DNA of 64,000 nucleotides from Siphonodentalium dalli (GCA_032622095.1 CP136067.1:127695030-127759029); one strand, 5' to 3'. Counted from the stretch's first letter, positions 10,526 to 22,695 are shown. A program made the numbers and translations. Notes: generated from the sequence alone by a model not told the origin.

Positions 10526-13500
10526 TCCTGATATTAAGTGAGAAGGGAATGAGAAAATCCAACTCTCTATGTGAAATTAGAAAGTCGGAGTACTAATTGA
10601 GAAATAACGGTGGTTACCATATCAAATGGCAATTGGTGATGCAGATAAGTGTTGGTGTTTGTTCTTTTCGTGATATATCCTCAGTAGAAAATGCCTATCG
10701 TGTATCATATAATGTAGCAATACACATCTGTTTATTGTGATAGCTATGAAGTTGGGATTGTATTTCTCAGCTATACCACGATTCTTCTTGGCAAGCTAGA
10801 AACAACACATCTTTGTTGATATAAACTCAAACAATAGTAGAATTAGTCATTTGGCCTGCTTGTCTCACTGTTAGTAGCGCTGTAACCTTGAATTAAATTC
10901 GCATGGTAATACCATTTGAACCTCGTTTAGCTGAACTTGTCATGTTTCAATCGTATTGATAACCATGACAAATCAAAATAGAATAGACACCCATAGGTGG
11001 ATAATATATTCGTATAAGGGTAGCGTATCAAGATCTAAGTGATATGTTGTGAATACCAGGTTCTGAAATCTGGACGATATTCAACAAAGTAGTCCAACCA
11101 CTTCCATAGCATATGTGGAGTCCGTTTGTGAAGTTACTATACGTTATTGACTTCCCGGGACATGTTTATTCAGTTGAAATGAATATTATCATACGCCAGG
11201 GTAAATTCCCGACACCAGACGAAGTGGTGTGTCTGGTTCTTGGCTGTCCTTGTGTTCAGTTAATTGGTGTTAGCGATACAAAGGGATTCAACCAACATAC
11301 GAAATGTTTCTTGGTATGAACACATTAGGCTGATATGGACCATTGATAGTATACAGCAAAATGATATTCCATATTGATTTCTATAATTTAGCATGGATAG
11401 TTTAGTGGGACAATGCATTGCGTGTGTACTTCAGTTCAACAGGAAAGTCGTTTAGATGCAGTTTAGATGACGAACGAATGTAAATGGTAAACGCAATAGA
11501 TACGAGCCAAAATGGACAGACGGGATACTTATGATATTGCTAATTCTCGCGTTTTGACGACCTGTACACGTCGGGAAACGTATGAAGAATCCATTGGTAG
11601 TGATGGGTCTTCTGTGTCATGTCATCGGTTTGATTTATCATGTCCAATATACTCTGGAATCTAGGTTCTGAATACTGAATGACATAATGGGGCAGCTAAC
11701 TTCTTACAACACAATGTGAAGTAATATTTGGAGTTAAGAACAGCTCGTGACGTGCCATGTTGATTCTGATTAGAACGTTATCATGAACCAAAGGAAATGA
11801 GGAAATGATGGAAGTTGAATTAGCACGCTTAACTAACTATGGAATTGACCGTGGTTCACTATAATACTAATGACATCTTTCAGAACATATTATATAGACC
11901 GATCCACCCATATCCTGCTGCCTCAAATTGTTCTAAGTCTGTTCGACTAGGAGTTATCAGATCAGTCTGGCTATATCCCATAAATTGTACATAACATGCT
12001 GACTTCATGCATCATGATTATCTACCCCGACAAATGGCATATATAGATCAACTTCAGCAGAAATATAAATGGTCATGGAACAGGCTATTGTACGAAGAGC
12101 TCCATACATGTTCACTTGATAAGCAATCCAGGTTGAACAGTATTTATTCCAATAATAATACAACAATAAGTATACGTTTCATTGTGGACCGGATTCGACA
12201 TCAACTCTGCAGGCTTTTGTGAGTAATTTCGGGAATAATTTTATATTCACCCCACCTATCGAGAGTATGATGGTCCAGATACACATTAGGCCACTTGTAT
12301 ATGAGACAAACTAATTCTATACATACACGTAGTATTACACAAAAATATGCCAATATCGCTGTAATACAAGTAACTAAATATAGTTGAGTTCTTGTTCAAA
12401 TTTGGGTTCTAGTTCAAATTTGTCATCGTCCCATCTTGGTCGTCATATTAATGCACACGTGGATATCTATCGGTACTTAGTATGAACTGGTGACTAGAAG
12501 CAGTTTAAACATGAGGCAATCATCAACATTTCTTCCTACGCATATATATTTGTCAGACTGGTAGAAGCGGGTGTCTGATCACTAAGAGTATTCATACAAG
12601 GATGAAATTTACGAAGACTTTTATGGATATTATGTCAGAAAACCTCCGTGTAAATTCGGCATACTATCTAACCTCGTTCATCAACCAAGCCTATACCGGC
12701 GGTATATATTTACAATGGGGAAATGGACAAGATTAAATTATAGCTATAATATCTTAACAAGGCCCCGGGCGATCTCATGGTTTATAGTGTCCATTAATGC
12801 TTCAGAGGCCAGTCACTGTTAGCTATATACAGTAATCTGATTGAGTCAGTCGCTAGACCTTTTAGTACATGAGTAGATATCTTCACTAATTATCGATATG
12901 CAAGAAAGTATGGCGACCACATGCAACATTTGATCGCTGGTAGCTGACAGCGCGTGAAGTTGGCGACTTCACTATTCTCTCCTCATACCATGTTGGTCTC
13001 TATTAAAATATTTATAATATCATAATCGAGTTAGGCACAAGCCCATATACTTAACGTGTTTTGCTTAAACATATATTACGGTTTTTATATAGTGAATGGT
13101 ATGTTCTAACCGAAACACATGTATGATAATGATATGCATATGTGCCATTCTTACACGCTGTGATATATTGCGGACATATATGTAGCTGAATGTCAAATTT
13201 CTATATTTCCGCCACATTGACGGCCATCTCGATTACAATAAGATATTAATAACTTCGGATTATCCAAATCGAAGTACATTCATTCATATATCTAACACTT
13301 TCTCCTGTGGTGGTCATGTAATTTGACGTATAAAAAATATGATGTTTCACAATGCTTTTTTGAAAAATAATTATCATATTAACTAGCATTTTGAGTCATT
13401 GCGGTAAGACAACTAATAGGAATGTGTCATAACATGGCGAGTATTTATTTTGAAGAAGAAAATTAGTCTACTACATTCTCTGTCTACATGACATAAATGT

Positions 13501-14055
13501 AATTGGATGTTAGAGGGTAAAATTCGCGTATTCTCGTATTTTGGCGCCATTTTGGAAGCCATCTATGATTCAGTTGACAGATTCTGGATTCAGTTAGATG
13601 TATATACCCTATGTAATTATCCTACTCAATTCCATCACCGATTGATTCAAATTTTCGTTAAGGAAATAATTAGAAAATAAAAAAGTATTTTTTGGTGAAA
13701 TTCATACCACTTCCTTTAAAACATTGCATTTGGAGAAGAAAATCAAGGTTATGATACAAGAAATCAACTAATATGATGCTTAAGTTATATTTTATCAAGA
13801 TTGAAGAGAAGGATATTCCCTAATCGTCGCCAGTTCGATATAATCGAAAATGATGCAGGCGACATATATGGAAAAACATTTCCCCACTTCCGGTCGCCAT
13901 TTTGGCGGCCATCTTTGATCGAGAGGAATTTTTTTATATATATATATATATATAAATATAACATGGCGTCACACCATACCCTGTACAAAAGGATTGCCAT
14001 ATATTTTATATCACAATTATATTTTTATCATGAAATCCAACAATAGCGAACTTAA
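10526..14055. other. Long stretch without a recognisable gene
   Basis: Short open frames (for example 11113-11319 and 12007-12222 on the plus strand) translate to nothing recognised and have no splice-site or codon support. A CGCCATTTTGGCGGCCATC motif lies near 13895-13913, with a weaker version near 13546. TATA repeats lie at 13934-13956. Unrecognised introns or old repeats cannot be excluded. Confidence 0.4.
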
Positions 14056-15387
14056 GGAAATGAGGTTAACATTCCGAAAACCAAGGTAGTCTACTTCTCA
14101 TGGAGGCGACACCCAAACTTCTTGGCCTTTCATTCAATAACATTAATCTAGAAGTGGCCAGCTCATTCAACTATTTGGGTATATCTTCCAGAAATGGGTC
14201 CTTTACATTAGCTAAACGCGCTGCAGCTAGAAAGGTTACTCATTCAATGTATGAAGTCTTCAGAATCGGACGTGTACACAAACTATCGATTAATGCGTAT
14301 TTGCGATTATTTGACACTATGGTTTTACCCAATCTGATGTATGTTACATAAATATGGGGCGTGGGAGACAACTCCATCACAGAAAGGATGCATTTAAAAT
14401 TTTGTAAAATGTTGCTACACTTGAGATCCACAACTCCCAGCTTCATGGTATACGACGAATTGGGACGATACTCCCTCGATGTCACCATTAAGGTGAGGAT
14501 AATAAGCTATTGGATCAAGCGTTTGAACGGATCAGTTAATTCTCTCGCCCAAAAACTGTATCAAACTGCCCTCATGATATCCGAAACTGATATATTTCAC
14601 ACACCTTGGCTGAGAACAGTGAAGAGCATTTTAAATGATTGTGGGTTATCGTATTTGTGGATGGGACCGAATCCCGTCATAGATTTAAATATAACCATAT
14701 CGCTGGTGAAACAGAAACTGACTGATCAATCTATTCAACAATGGCAAAATGCTCCAGTCGAGGAGAAATATACATGATATTAAAACCGGAATATTACATC
14801 TCCGAGTTTCATGATGACATCAAATTTATCCTAGCTCGATTCAGAACAAGCAACAACTCATTACCAATAGAAAAGGGTAGGTGACATATTACACCCCGTC
14901 ATGATCGAATATGTACACTATGTAACAACGGCCAAATTGGTGACGAAATTCGCTATATTTTTTACTGAAAATCATTATCAACAGAGCGAAAAATGTTGTT
15001 GCACAAGTCATATTCGAATTGCTCAAGTCCAATGAAACTAAGAATCTTGTTCTCCACGAGAAAACCATCGATAGCTAGGAGACTCTGTAAATTTGTCAAG
15101 ATTGTCAAGGGTCGACTAGCTACTTGATGAGGTCAGAGGGATGCCGCATACTTTGCCTCTCCACGGATGTGCCTTAGGGTGGTATGTTGTGGGGTCCGTG
15201 TTGGTCTTAACCAGTGACTGTTTTACCCTGCCCCTGATAGGTTACAACCAGAATAATATATTTTTATTGAATTGATATCTTCTTTATTCGTCTAACACTG
15301 CCTCTGATATTATGTATACATATGTAAACATGTTTTCTTTCAACCATTGATGTATGGTATAAGAAATAAATATATCTATCTATCTAC
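14056..15387 (+). pseudogene. 5'-truncated, decayed LINE (RT thumb to CCHC tail and 3' UTR)
   Basis: The fragment is homologous in order to the better LINE at 54528-58638. It starts after the catalytic core with a KTKVVYF block, continues through FNYLGI, LFDTMVLPNLMY and HLKFCKMLLHLRSTTPSFMVY, and ends with a zinc-knuckle-like segment CTLCNNGQIGDE. Breaks visible: a frame change near 14100, an in-frame stop at 14349-14351 where the relative has Gly, another stop near 14774, and stops near 14881 and 14966. The 3' end has AATAAA and an ATCT microsatellite (about 15366-15387). This tail differs from the AATC tail of the 58 kb copy, so it is a related but separate family. It is non-functional. 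Confidence 0.8.
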
Positions 15388-16471
15388 CAGCAGATGGCAC
15401 TTTTCTCATCGTCGGTCTGAAAATTCATAGAGCATTGCCTTAAGAGTTTTATTTTCACACAAAAGAACCTGCTGGAGTTGGAAATTTGATCTTTTTTCGC
15501 GAATTCTCAACTGACCAAGGCATCGATTGAGCACAATGATATCGTCAATCTTCGGTTGGTGGCAAACGAACGACATTGTGATTGCTATAAATTGATTCCA
15601 CACTGAATTTAATGAGCCAATTAAGAAGATCACAAAAATAATAAGCATTTGTCACGATGTTCCAGTTGTTTTCTTAAACAAAATCACCATTAAAATCGTG
15701 TTAGAGTCGGAACCGAAACTGCATGAATCGTTGAACCCCAGTGACTTTGGGACCTCAGATTATCATATCTTAGTGTGCATGACTCATGATATGTATATGC
15801 TCACCGCCACCGTTATTATTTGTTCAATTCATGTTTTATAATATGTTATTGAAGTAAATGATGAAACTAATAATCACTTCTGGTCATCACTGATAGTTTC
15901 GCTGGTCCGAAAATCAACAGGTGCGAAACGCCCAAATGCCGAGTAATTCGGTGCCGAAACGTCCTGGTGCCGAGCATATTCTCGGAGTGCCCTATTATAC
16001 AATGGCTTTGGAAGTAAGTAGAGAGATCGGTTTATCATAAGACAAAATATCGGATTCACATCACAACGGATATGACACTTTTTAGCGCCACCGCACACGC
16101 AAATATGAATTCATGGATTCGATTCCTCATGCTATTCGTAAAATATCGTATTCACAAATCAAAGTTAATAGCACACTCCCAAATATTGATGTTACTGCGA
16201 GAGAACTGCACATATATTTTATCACGAAAAGGGTTTACTACTACTATACAACCATACTCGATACAGTCAGTTCAAAAAACGATGGTCGCATTTTGAAGAA
16301 CAAATTCATACCACATCCGAGTGATTTTTCGAAGCTCGCTAATGAATTGTACATACATATCATAAAGGTATAACTTTACTTTCATACCGCCTGATGTTAC
16401 GACTTAATTATATGGTGAATCATTTTGTTTAAGATTATAACTGTATCTTCCAAACTGATTAAAATATATTT
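15388..16471. other. No gene seen
   Basis: No recognisable coding sequence was found. Apart from the GTGCCGAAACG-type repeat at 15916-15990, nothing repeated was noticed. Confidence 0.4.
15916..15990. repeat. GTGCCGAAACG(T/C)CC minisatellite-like motif
   Basis: Several imperfect copies of a 15-bp motif containing GGTGCCGAAACGTCC occur here. The same motif recurs at about 29499-29612. It seems to be a dispersed short tandem family. Confidence 0.55.
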
Positions 16472-16605
16472 AAGAAATGAATGTAGTGGATGTGGGTGTG
16501 TCATTTGGGTGATTCGGCGTTGTTGCCGTTGTGGCACATCGTGTGAAACGCGAAACGTAACAGCCCCGTATCCCCAATAACACTCACCCACTACACTCAT
16601 TTCTT
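16472..16605. repeat. Inverted repeat element, 134 bp, about 35-bp arms
   Basis: The outer arms start with AAGAAATGAATGTAGTGG on the left, mirrored by CCACTACACTCATTTCTT on the right. Arms are imperfect and the centre is GC-richer. It resembles an old hairpin MITE. Confidence 0.65.
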
Positions 16606-17625
16606 GTATTTATATAGCTTTTTATGATTTATTCCCATATAAAAAAGCTCATTTATTTTCACAAAAATCTGTCGATAATTTGAGAATATCCCACGCAGCA
16701 CATTAAGTCAGCCCAATATTTCCAAGCACTTAGCAACGATAACCTGATCGATATAATAACTGGCTTCAGATGCAATTCGGTTGAATAGAACTTTGAAAAG
16801 CATGCCCATTTACATGTATAACGCTGACCGCTTTTAGTTATTTGGTCAGATTACGTAAACAACTTGTGACGTCGTGTTCGTGTTTCTGTCTGTGTGCTAT
16901 TGGGGTACGAAACGGGTGACCCGATTGGCAGTTGACCAATCACGGAACAGCATTTAGTGTAACACTGATGGGCTATGTCAATGTTTGTCAGTATAGTATA
17001 TGAAACATGTAAGGCTGTGCTCACACAATGGACCATTTGCCTGACAATTGTCGGTAAATTCGTGACAGACGAGAGACGGCTATGGCTCTGATTGCTTGAG
17101 AATGTGCAGGGCGAAATCACGAGTGTGTAAATTTGTCTCTTAAATCACCACCTTTGTGGGGTGAATATAAATCATATATTAATTGTGAACTTAAGCGAAA
17201 ATCAGCCATGTTTCATATACATGTATAGAACCGATTCTTATCTTTGTGTATGCTAAAACTCATCCGGATATATAGTATGTGCAACAACTAATTAACTTGA
17301 CATAATAGAGTTAAATCATATAAATATGTTTGAAACCATATCAGACATTCGTGTACCCACCCAATAAAAACATAAACACAGACAAATTATGTAATATGCT
17401 GTTCGCCATGCTTTGTTGGTATTTTGGAACTCATATTCTCAACTTGATTCATTGTTTTGATATATGTGTTACCCATATATGGGCGATATAATGCAAATTA
17501 AAGGCTCTATATGGAGATCTGACGATAATCGGAGAGGTGCTTGCTGACTATAGTCTATAGGGAGGCTCGCATACATAAGTGCATACATTGGCCTAGCAAT
17601 ATTTACCTTGATCATGTCGGCTAGT
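16606..17625. other. No gene seen
   Basis: The stretch is AT-rich with no recognised protein or RNA. A minus-strand frame at 16851-17120 is rich in Ser, Thr and His and resembles no domain known to me. Confidence 0.4.
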
Positions 17626-17690
17626 GCATTCTCTCATTAATGCGAGGTTCCCCATGGAGACTCGCATATATAAGATAATGCACTGACATA
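17626..17690. repeat. Degenerate copy of the TGCGAG...CTCGCATATATAAGA hairpin
   Basis: AGTGCATTCTCT and GACTCGCATATATAAGA mark it as a diverged relative of the hairpins embedded in the foldback elements at 30078-30541 and 53621-54066. A further partial copy of one arm lies just left (about 17560-17600). Confidence 0.55.
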
Positions 17691-17787
17691 TCATATTTAA
17701 TGCTGCACCAGCGCCAGCTCCCGCCATGAAAGGGTTAAGAAAGTAATATGCCATTGTGGCCACCGACAGTGTGAACACTGTTCCTAA

Positions 17788-20585
17788 AATATGCCGCGCT
17801 GCATCCCGTATCATGTTACTAACCACCATGAGTCAAAATATGCCACGCTACATCCCGTACATGTTACTAACCGCCACGAGTCAAAATATGCCACGCTACA
17901 TCCCGTACATGTTACTAACCATCACGAGTCAAATATGCTGCGCTGCATCCCGTACCATGTTACTAACCATCATGGGCAGTCAAATAAGCCACGCTGCCTC
18001 CCGGGCATGTGGTAGGGCTGATGAACCATGTTACTAACCATCATGAGTAGTCAAATAAGCCACGCTGCCTCCCGGGCATGTTGTGAAACATGTTACTAAC
18101 CATCATGAGTAGTCCAATAAGCCACGCTGCCTCCCGGGCATGTTGTGAAACATGTTACTAACCATCATGAGTAGTCCAATAAGCCACGCTGCCTCCCGGG
18201 CATGTTGTGAAACATGTTACTAACCATCATGAGTAGTCAAATAAGCCACGCTGCCTTCCGGGCATGTTGTGAAACATGTTACTAACCATCATGAGTAGTC
18301 AAATAAGCCACGCTGCCTCCCGGGCATGTTGTGAAACATGTTACTAACCATCATGAGTAGTCCAATAAGCCACGCTGCCTCCCGGGCATGTAGTGGGGCT
18401 GATTAGCCATGTTACTAACCATCATGCGTAGTCAAATAAGCCACGCTGCCTCCCGGGCATGTTGTGAAACATGTTACTAACCATCATGAGTAGTCAAATA
18501 AGCCACGCTGCCTTCCGGGCATAATTGTGGTGGGGCTGATTAACCATGTTACTAACCATCATGAGTAGTCAAATAAGCCACGCTGCTTCCCGTGCATGTG
18601 GTAGGGCTGATTAACCATGTTACTAACCATCATGAGTAGTCCAATAAGCCACGCTGCCTCCCGGGCATGTAGTGGGGCTGATTAGCCATGTTACTAACCA
18701 TCATGCGTAGTCAAATAAGCCACGCAGGCCTCCCGGGCATGTTGTGAAACATGTTACTAACCATCATGAGTAGTCAAATAAGCCACGCTGCCTCCCGGGC
18801 ATGTTGTGAAACATGTTACTAACCATCATGAGTAGTCCAATAAGCCACGCTGCCTCCCGGGCATGTGGTGGGGCTGATGAACCATGTTACTAACCATCAT
18901 GAGTAGTCAAATAAGCCACGCTGCCTCCCGGGCATGTTGTGAAACATGTTACTAACCATCATGGGTAGTCCAATAAGCCACGCTGCCTCCCGGGCATGTG
19001 GTGGGGCTGATGAAACATGTTACTAACCATCATGAGTAGTCAAATAAGCCACGCTGCCTCCCGGGCATGTTGTGAAACATGTTACTAACCATCATGGGTA
19101 GTCCAATAAGCCACGCTGCATCCCGGGCATGTGGTGGGGCTGATGAACCATTTGACTAACCATCATGAGTAGTCCAATAAGCCACGCTGCCTCCCGGGCT
19201 TGTGGTGGGGCTGATGAACAATGTTACTAACCATCATGAGTAGTCCAATAAGCCACGCTGCCTCCCGGGCTTGATTGTGGTGGGGCTGATGAACCATGTT
19301 ACTAACCATCATGAGTAGTCCAATAAGCCACGCTGCCTCCCGGGCTTGTGGTGGGGCTGATGAACAATGTTACTAACCATCATGAGTAGTCCAATAAGCC
19401 ACGCTGCCTCCCGGGCATGTAGTGGGGCTGATGGACCATGTTACTAACCATCATGAGTAGTCCAATAAGCCACGCTGCCTCCCGGGCATGTGGTGGGGCT
19501 GATGGACCATGTTACTAACCGTCATGAGTAGTCCAATAAGCCACGCTGCCTCCCGGGCATGTTGTGAAACATGTTACTAACCATCATGAGTCGTCCTATA
19601 AGCCACGCTGCCTCCCGGGCATAATTGTGATGGGGCTGATGAACCATGTTACTAACCATCATGAGTAGTCAAATAAGCCACGCTGCCTCCCGGGCATGTT
19701 GTGAAACATGTTACTAACCATCATGAGTAGTCCAATAAGCCACGCTGCCTCCCGGGCATGTGGTGGGGCTGATGAACCATGTTACTAACCATCATGAGTA
19801 GTCCAATAAGCCACGCTGCCTTCCGGGCATAATTGTGGTGGGGCTGATTAACCATGTTACTAACCATCATGAGTAGTCCAATAAGCCACGCTGCCTCCCG
19901 GGCATGTGGTGGGGCTGATGGACCATGTTACTAACCATCATGAGTAGTCCAATAAGCCACGCTGCCTCCCGGGCATGTGGTGGGGCTGATGAACCATGTT
20001 ACTAACCATCATGAGTAGTCCAATAAGCCACGCTGCCTCCCGGACATGTGGTGGGGCTGATGGACCATGTTACTAACCATCATGAGTAGTCCAATAAGCC
20101 ACGCTGCCTCCCGGGCATGATTGTGGTGGGGCTGATTAACCATGTTACTAACCATCATGAGTAGTCCAATAAGCCACGCTGCCTCCCGGGCATGATTGTG
20201 GTGGGGCTGATTAACCATGTTACTAACCATCATGAGTAGTCCAATAAGCCACGCTGCCTTCCGGGCTTGATTGTGGTGGGGCTGATGAACCATGTTACTA
20301 ACCATCATGAGTAGTCCAATAAGCCACGCTGCCTCCCGGGCATGTTGTGAAACATGTTACTAACCATCATGAGTAGTCCAATAAGCCACGCTGCCTTCCG
20401 GGCATAATTGTGGTGGGGCTGATTAACCATGTTACTAACCATCATGAGTAGTCCAATAAGCCACGCTGCCTCCCGGGCATGTTGTGAATCATGTTACTAA
20501 CCATCATGAGTAGTCCAATAAGCCACGCTGCCTCCCGGGCATGTGGTGGGGCTGATGAACCATGTTACTAACCATCATGTGTAGT
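17788..20585 (-). repeat. Tandem array (about 42 units) derived from a PAN exon 3' end plus its 5' splice site
   Basis: Each unit, read on the minus strand, contains GGGAGGCAGCGTGGCTTATT, then ACTCATGATG and GGTTAGTAAC. This aligns without gaps over about 47 bases with the end of the intact exon at 21339-21039 (GGAGGCAGCGTGGCATATT ... GACGGTGAGTAA), including the donor position. Spacing falls into classes of about 62, 71 and 74 bp, set by the linker between core copies (TTGTGAAA, or TGGTGGGGCTGATGAAC, or a longer ATTGTGG form). The four left-most units are shorter (about 48 bp) and keep the ancestral GGCATATT. Open frames across the array are by-products. No unique spacers occur, so it is not a CRISPR-type structure. 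Confidence 0.9.
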
Positions 20586-20765
20586 CCAATCTGCGACGCT
20601 GCCTCTCGGGCATGAAAGACGAAGCTCACATATCCATTTCTGATGCAAGTTCCAGCCCATATAATAGGGCTAGTTATCATCGCGTGAATGTGAATGTGGC
20701 GACAATGGCTACCTGCTGGCTTCACTATCAAGTCAAACATTCACATAGCTAAATTATGTAGTGCG
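20583..20765 (-). pseudogene. Duplicated, internally deleted PAN exon joined to the array
   Basis: The minus-strand frame reads AGTCIRNGYVSFVFHA, matching AGTCTRNGCVSFVYNA of the intact exon. It then jumps directly to REAASQIG, which corresponds to the exon end. About 65 bp between these points, including the KCYIYTW block, is missing. The flanking TTCACATAGCTAA at 20739-20751 matches TATCACATAGCTAA upstream of the intact exon, so the copy included 5' sequence as well. The junction sequence CTCGGGCATG is the one seen in every array unit (CCCGGGCATG). It is therefore the likely intermediate between exon and array. Coding function is lost: one domain cysteine is replaced by Tyr and another deleted. 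Confidence 0.8.
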
Positions 20766-21032
20766 GGGGGTGCACATGTCGGACCAGCAGCGATCGAATA
20801 TGCTCGTGTCTGTTTGTGGAGCAGACAATTCATTACTGGAGACCAAAACAAATCATGAATCAATTTTATATCGCGGAAATGACAACGAGTAAGCTTAGGC
20901 TTACTGTCAGATCGTTTTATTCCTTATGTCTTATTGTGTATGTTATAATTGTATTTATGTGAGAAATAAAATATTGTTTACACTAAACATTTGAGGCTTC
21001 CCAGAATGGCGAGTGTCAAATGCTACATATTT

Positions 21033-21040
21033 ACTCACCG
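21033..21040 (-). promoter_or_regulatory. 5' splice site of the PAN exon
   Basis: The minus strand reads GACG|GTGAGT, a near-consensus metazoan donor. Its diverged descendant GATG|GTTAGT is repeated in nearly every unit of the 17.8-20.6 kb array. Confidence 0.7.
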
Positions 21041-21339
21041 TCATCAGCGACCCAATATGCCACGCTGCCTCCTGGAAACGTGATACCTTCTGTGGACGAC
21101 GTCAGTGGCCACGTGTAAATATAACATTTCCTCTCTCCAGCATTATAGACGAAGCTCACACATCCATTTCTCGTGCAAGTTCCAGCGCATAGAATACGGC
21201 TCTTTATCATGGAGTGAGTCTCGAACGCACCTGGTCCGTGTACGCCGTCCAGTTCAAAGATCCGTTTGAATCTTTGCGCCATTGTTTCCATCGCACTGAG
21301 AATAGGCAACAAGGTGAAGGCCAGGGTGAAGATTTCCAT
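21039..21339 (-). CDS. First coding exon of a secreted PAN/apple-domain protein (partial gene)
   Basis: Translation from the Met at 21339 gives about 100 residues. Residues 1-16 (MEIFTLAFTLLPILSA) form a signal peptide-like hydrophobic stretch. Residues 23-80 or so resemble a PAN/apple module: a Phe-rich first strand, CAGTCTRNGCVSF, a YNAGERKCY block and a terminal GGSVAYW strand. The exon stops at 21039 in phase 1 with donor G|GTGAGT (21038-21033). Reading on would hit TAA at once, which supports splicing. PAN modules bind protein or carbohydrate and are common in extracellular proteins of marine invertebrates. The start was chosen because the signal peptide follows it directly; an upstream in-frame Met at 21396 gives a less typical leader. 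No downstream exon was found, and the tandem array occupies the expected intron. Family name is inferred from motif pattern only. Confidence 0.65.
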
Positions 21340-21619
21340 GATCGTAGGCTGATGTGCAATGTATGAAAGAGAAATCATTATCACATAGCTAATCAAATGC
21401 CGTATGCCTGTTCAAAAATAACTTTTGATAGATTGTCATATACTGAAGGATTTCTCCTGTAGGTGATACCGTTATAGATCGTGAATTCCACAACTGCTGA
21501 CACTCACGTGTCCGATGAGTGCGGAAACGGTTGATATCCTAAATGTTCTGTTTAGTATACATTCAACAGTACTTCAACAATAATATTTTTGGACATGCAT
21601 CACAATGAGTTGTTACAAT

Positions 21620-21990
21620 AGGCATGATGAATAATTAATTTTTAAAATCTAACGTAGCAACTGAAGTGCATACACGTGTGGTATGAATACTAATCCCATT
21701 TATGGAATTTTCAACACACTCCGTGATAATTAACCACACACGTACCGTAAAGAAACAGCCATATCTTCAATAAATGTCGGCTGCAGAGCCGATGTGCCGA
21801 TGAATTTAAATAGTAAATACAAAATTGTCACAAAGCATCCCATCTTACCAGACCAAAGAGGCGGCTCATCACACATTTTATGCAGACTAATTTTCATGCT
21901 GCTACCAAACCGGTTTCGTAGTAAACAATTTTGTTCAAATTACTTCAGACGGTACAATACATTGAATACGCTACCGCGCAATGTACAACA
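21620..21990 (+). repeat. Dispersed repeat shared with 59195-59500
   Basis: Blocks such as ACTAATTTTCATGCTGCT, CCAAACC(G/A)GTTTC, GAATTTTCAACAC and AACTGAAGTGCA occur in the same order and spacing at both loci. Here it lies just upstream of the minus-strand PAN exon and may overlap its promoter. The open frame at 21794-22174 lies within it and is not recognised as a protein. Confidence 0.6.
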
Positions 21991-21999
21991 TCAGTTTTC

Positions 22000-22436
22000 A
22001 GTAACTTATTGTTTGAAAATATCTTACCAATACCACCGACGTACTTGTGCTAAATGTCAGGTGATTAGCGTTAAAGTGGTTATTTCAGCGTTGACCATTC
22101 ACTCAATGTTGCTATTTATGGTTTTGTGTTCAACATATATGTGTGACATTAGTGAGATGGGGTACACACGGTGATGTGCTCGCAGACAAAGTAGTACGTT
22201 CGTGAATGTAACCAAATGTAATAAACACAGTCTCTGTCACATGTATGTAGGCAACTTTGGTTAAGTTTAGGATTTATTGAAGAGAGTTTGGATAAATTGC
22301 GTTCGTAGTTTACGACCATGCATTCTTGTGATAAAACCGAGAGTGTCGTGTTTCGTCACTTGATCGTAGGCAACTATGACTATTATGAGACACGGACAAC
22401 ATAATATACACCTTTTACCCAGCACTCCGGTCCACA
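22000..22436. other. No gene seen
   Basis: Nothing recognisable was found between the dispersed repeat and the LINE fragment. Confidence 0.4.
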
Positions 22437-22695
22437 ACCAAACTAAAAGGAAATATATGCTTCTTCATCCCAAAAACAACGATGACAAATGGAATTTTCC
22501 GAAAATATATACATAAACGACGTAGAACTCACTCGTGTTGGATTCAAAAGTGATGAAACGTCTTTAAACTTTCTCGGAATGAAAATAGATGAAAACCTTA
22601 CCTTTAAAGACCATAGTTACCTCGGTGATATGTTCCAAGGTGCAAGCGCCACGTGTGGTCGCTATATGTTCGATCAACGTCTCATACAACATAGC
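22437..22695 (+). pseudogene. LINE reverse-transcriptase fragment (thumb region)
   Basis: The frame carries NDVELTRVGFKSDETSLNF, LGMKIDENLTFKDH. This matches the general LINE pattern after the YxDD motif, where an i-x-i-N-x-x-x-i-x-x-V segment leads into F-L-G-x-x-I-D-E-N-L-T-x-x-x-H. Upstream, KYMLLHPKNN probably corresponds to the N-K-T-K-x-M segment. It belongs to a different family from the 14 kb and 54 kb LINEs. Catalytic motifs are absent. Confidence 0.6.

Noticed and set aside
20009-20308. 99-codon frame with internal protein repeats
   Set aside because: It is a by-product of the array; the repeated MMVSNMV word is the translation of the unit's donor region.
17788-20585. A CRISPR-like repeat array
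   Set aside because: Spacing is regular, but the linkers are a few recurring forms and not unique spacers. The core matches a neighbouring exon and the genome is clearly animal.
21794-22174. 126-codon open frame on the plus strand
   Set aside because: It lies within a dispersed repeat shared with 59 kb and has no recognisable domain.
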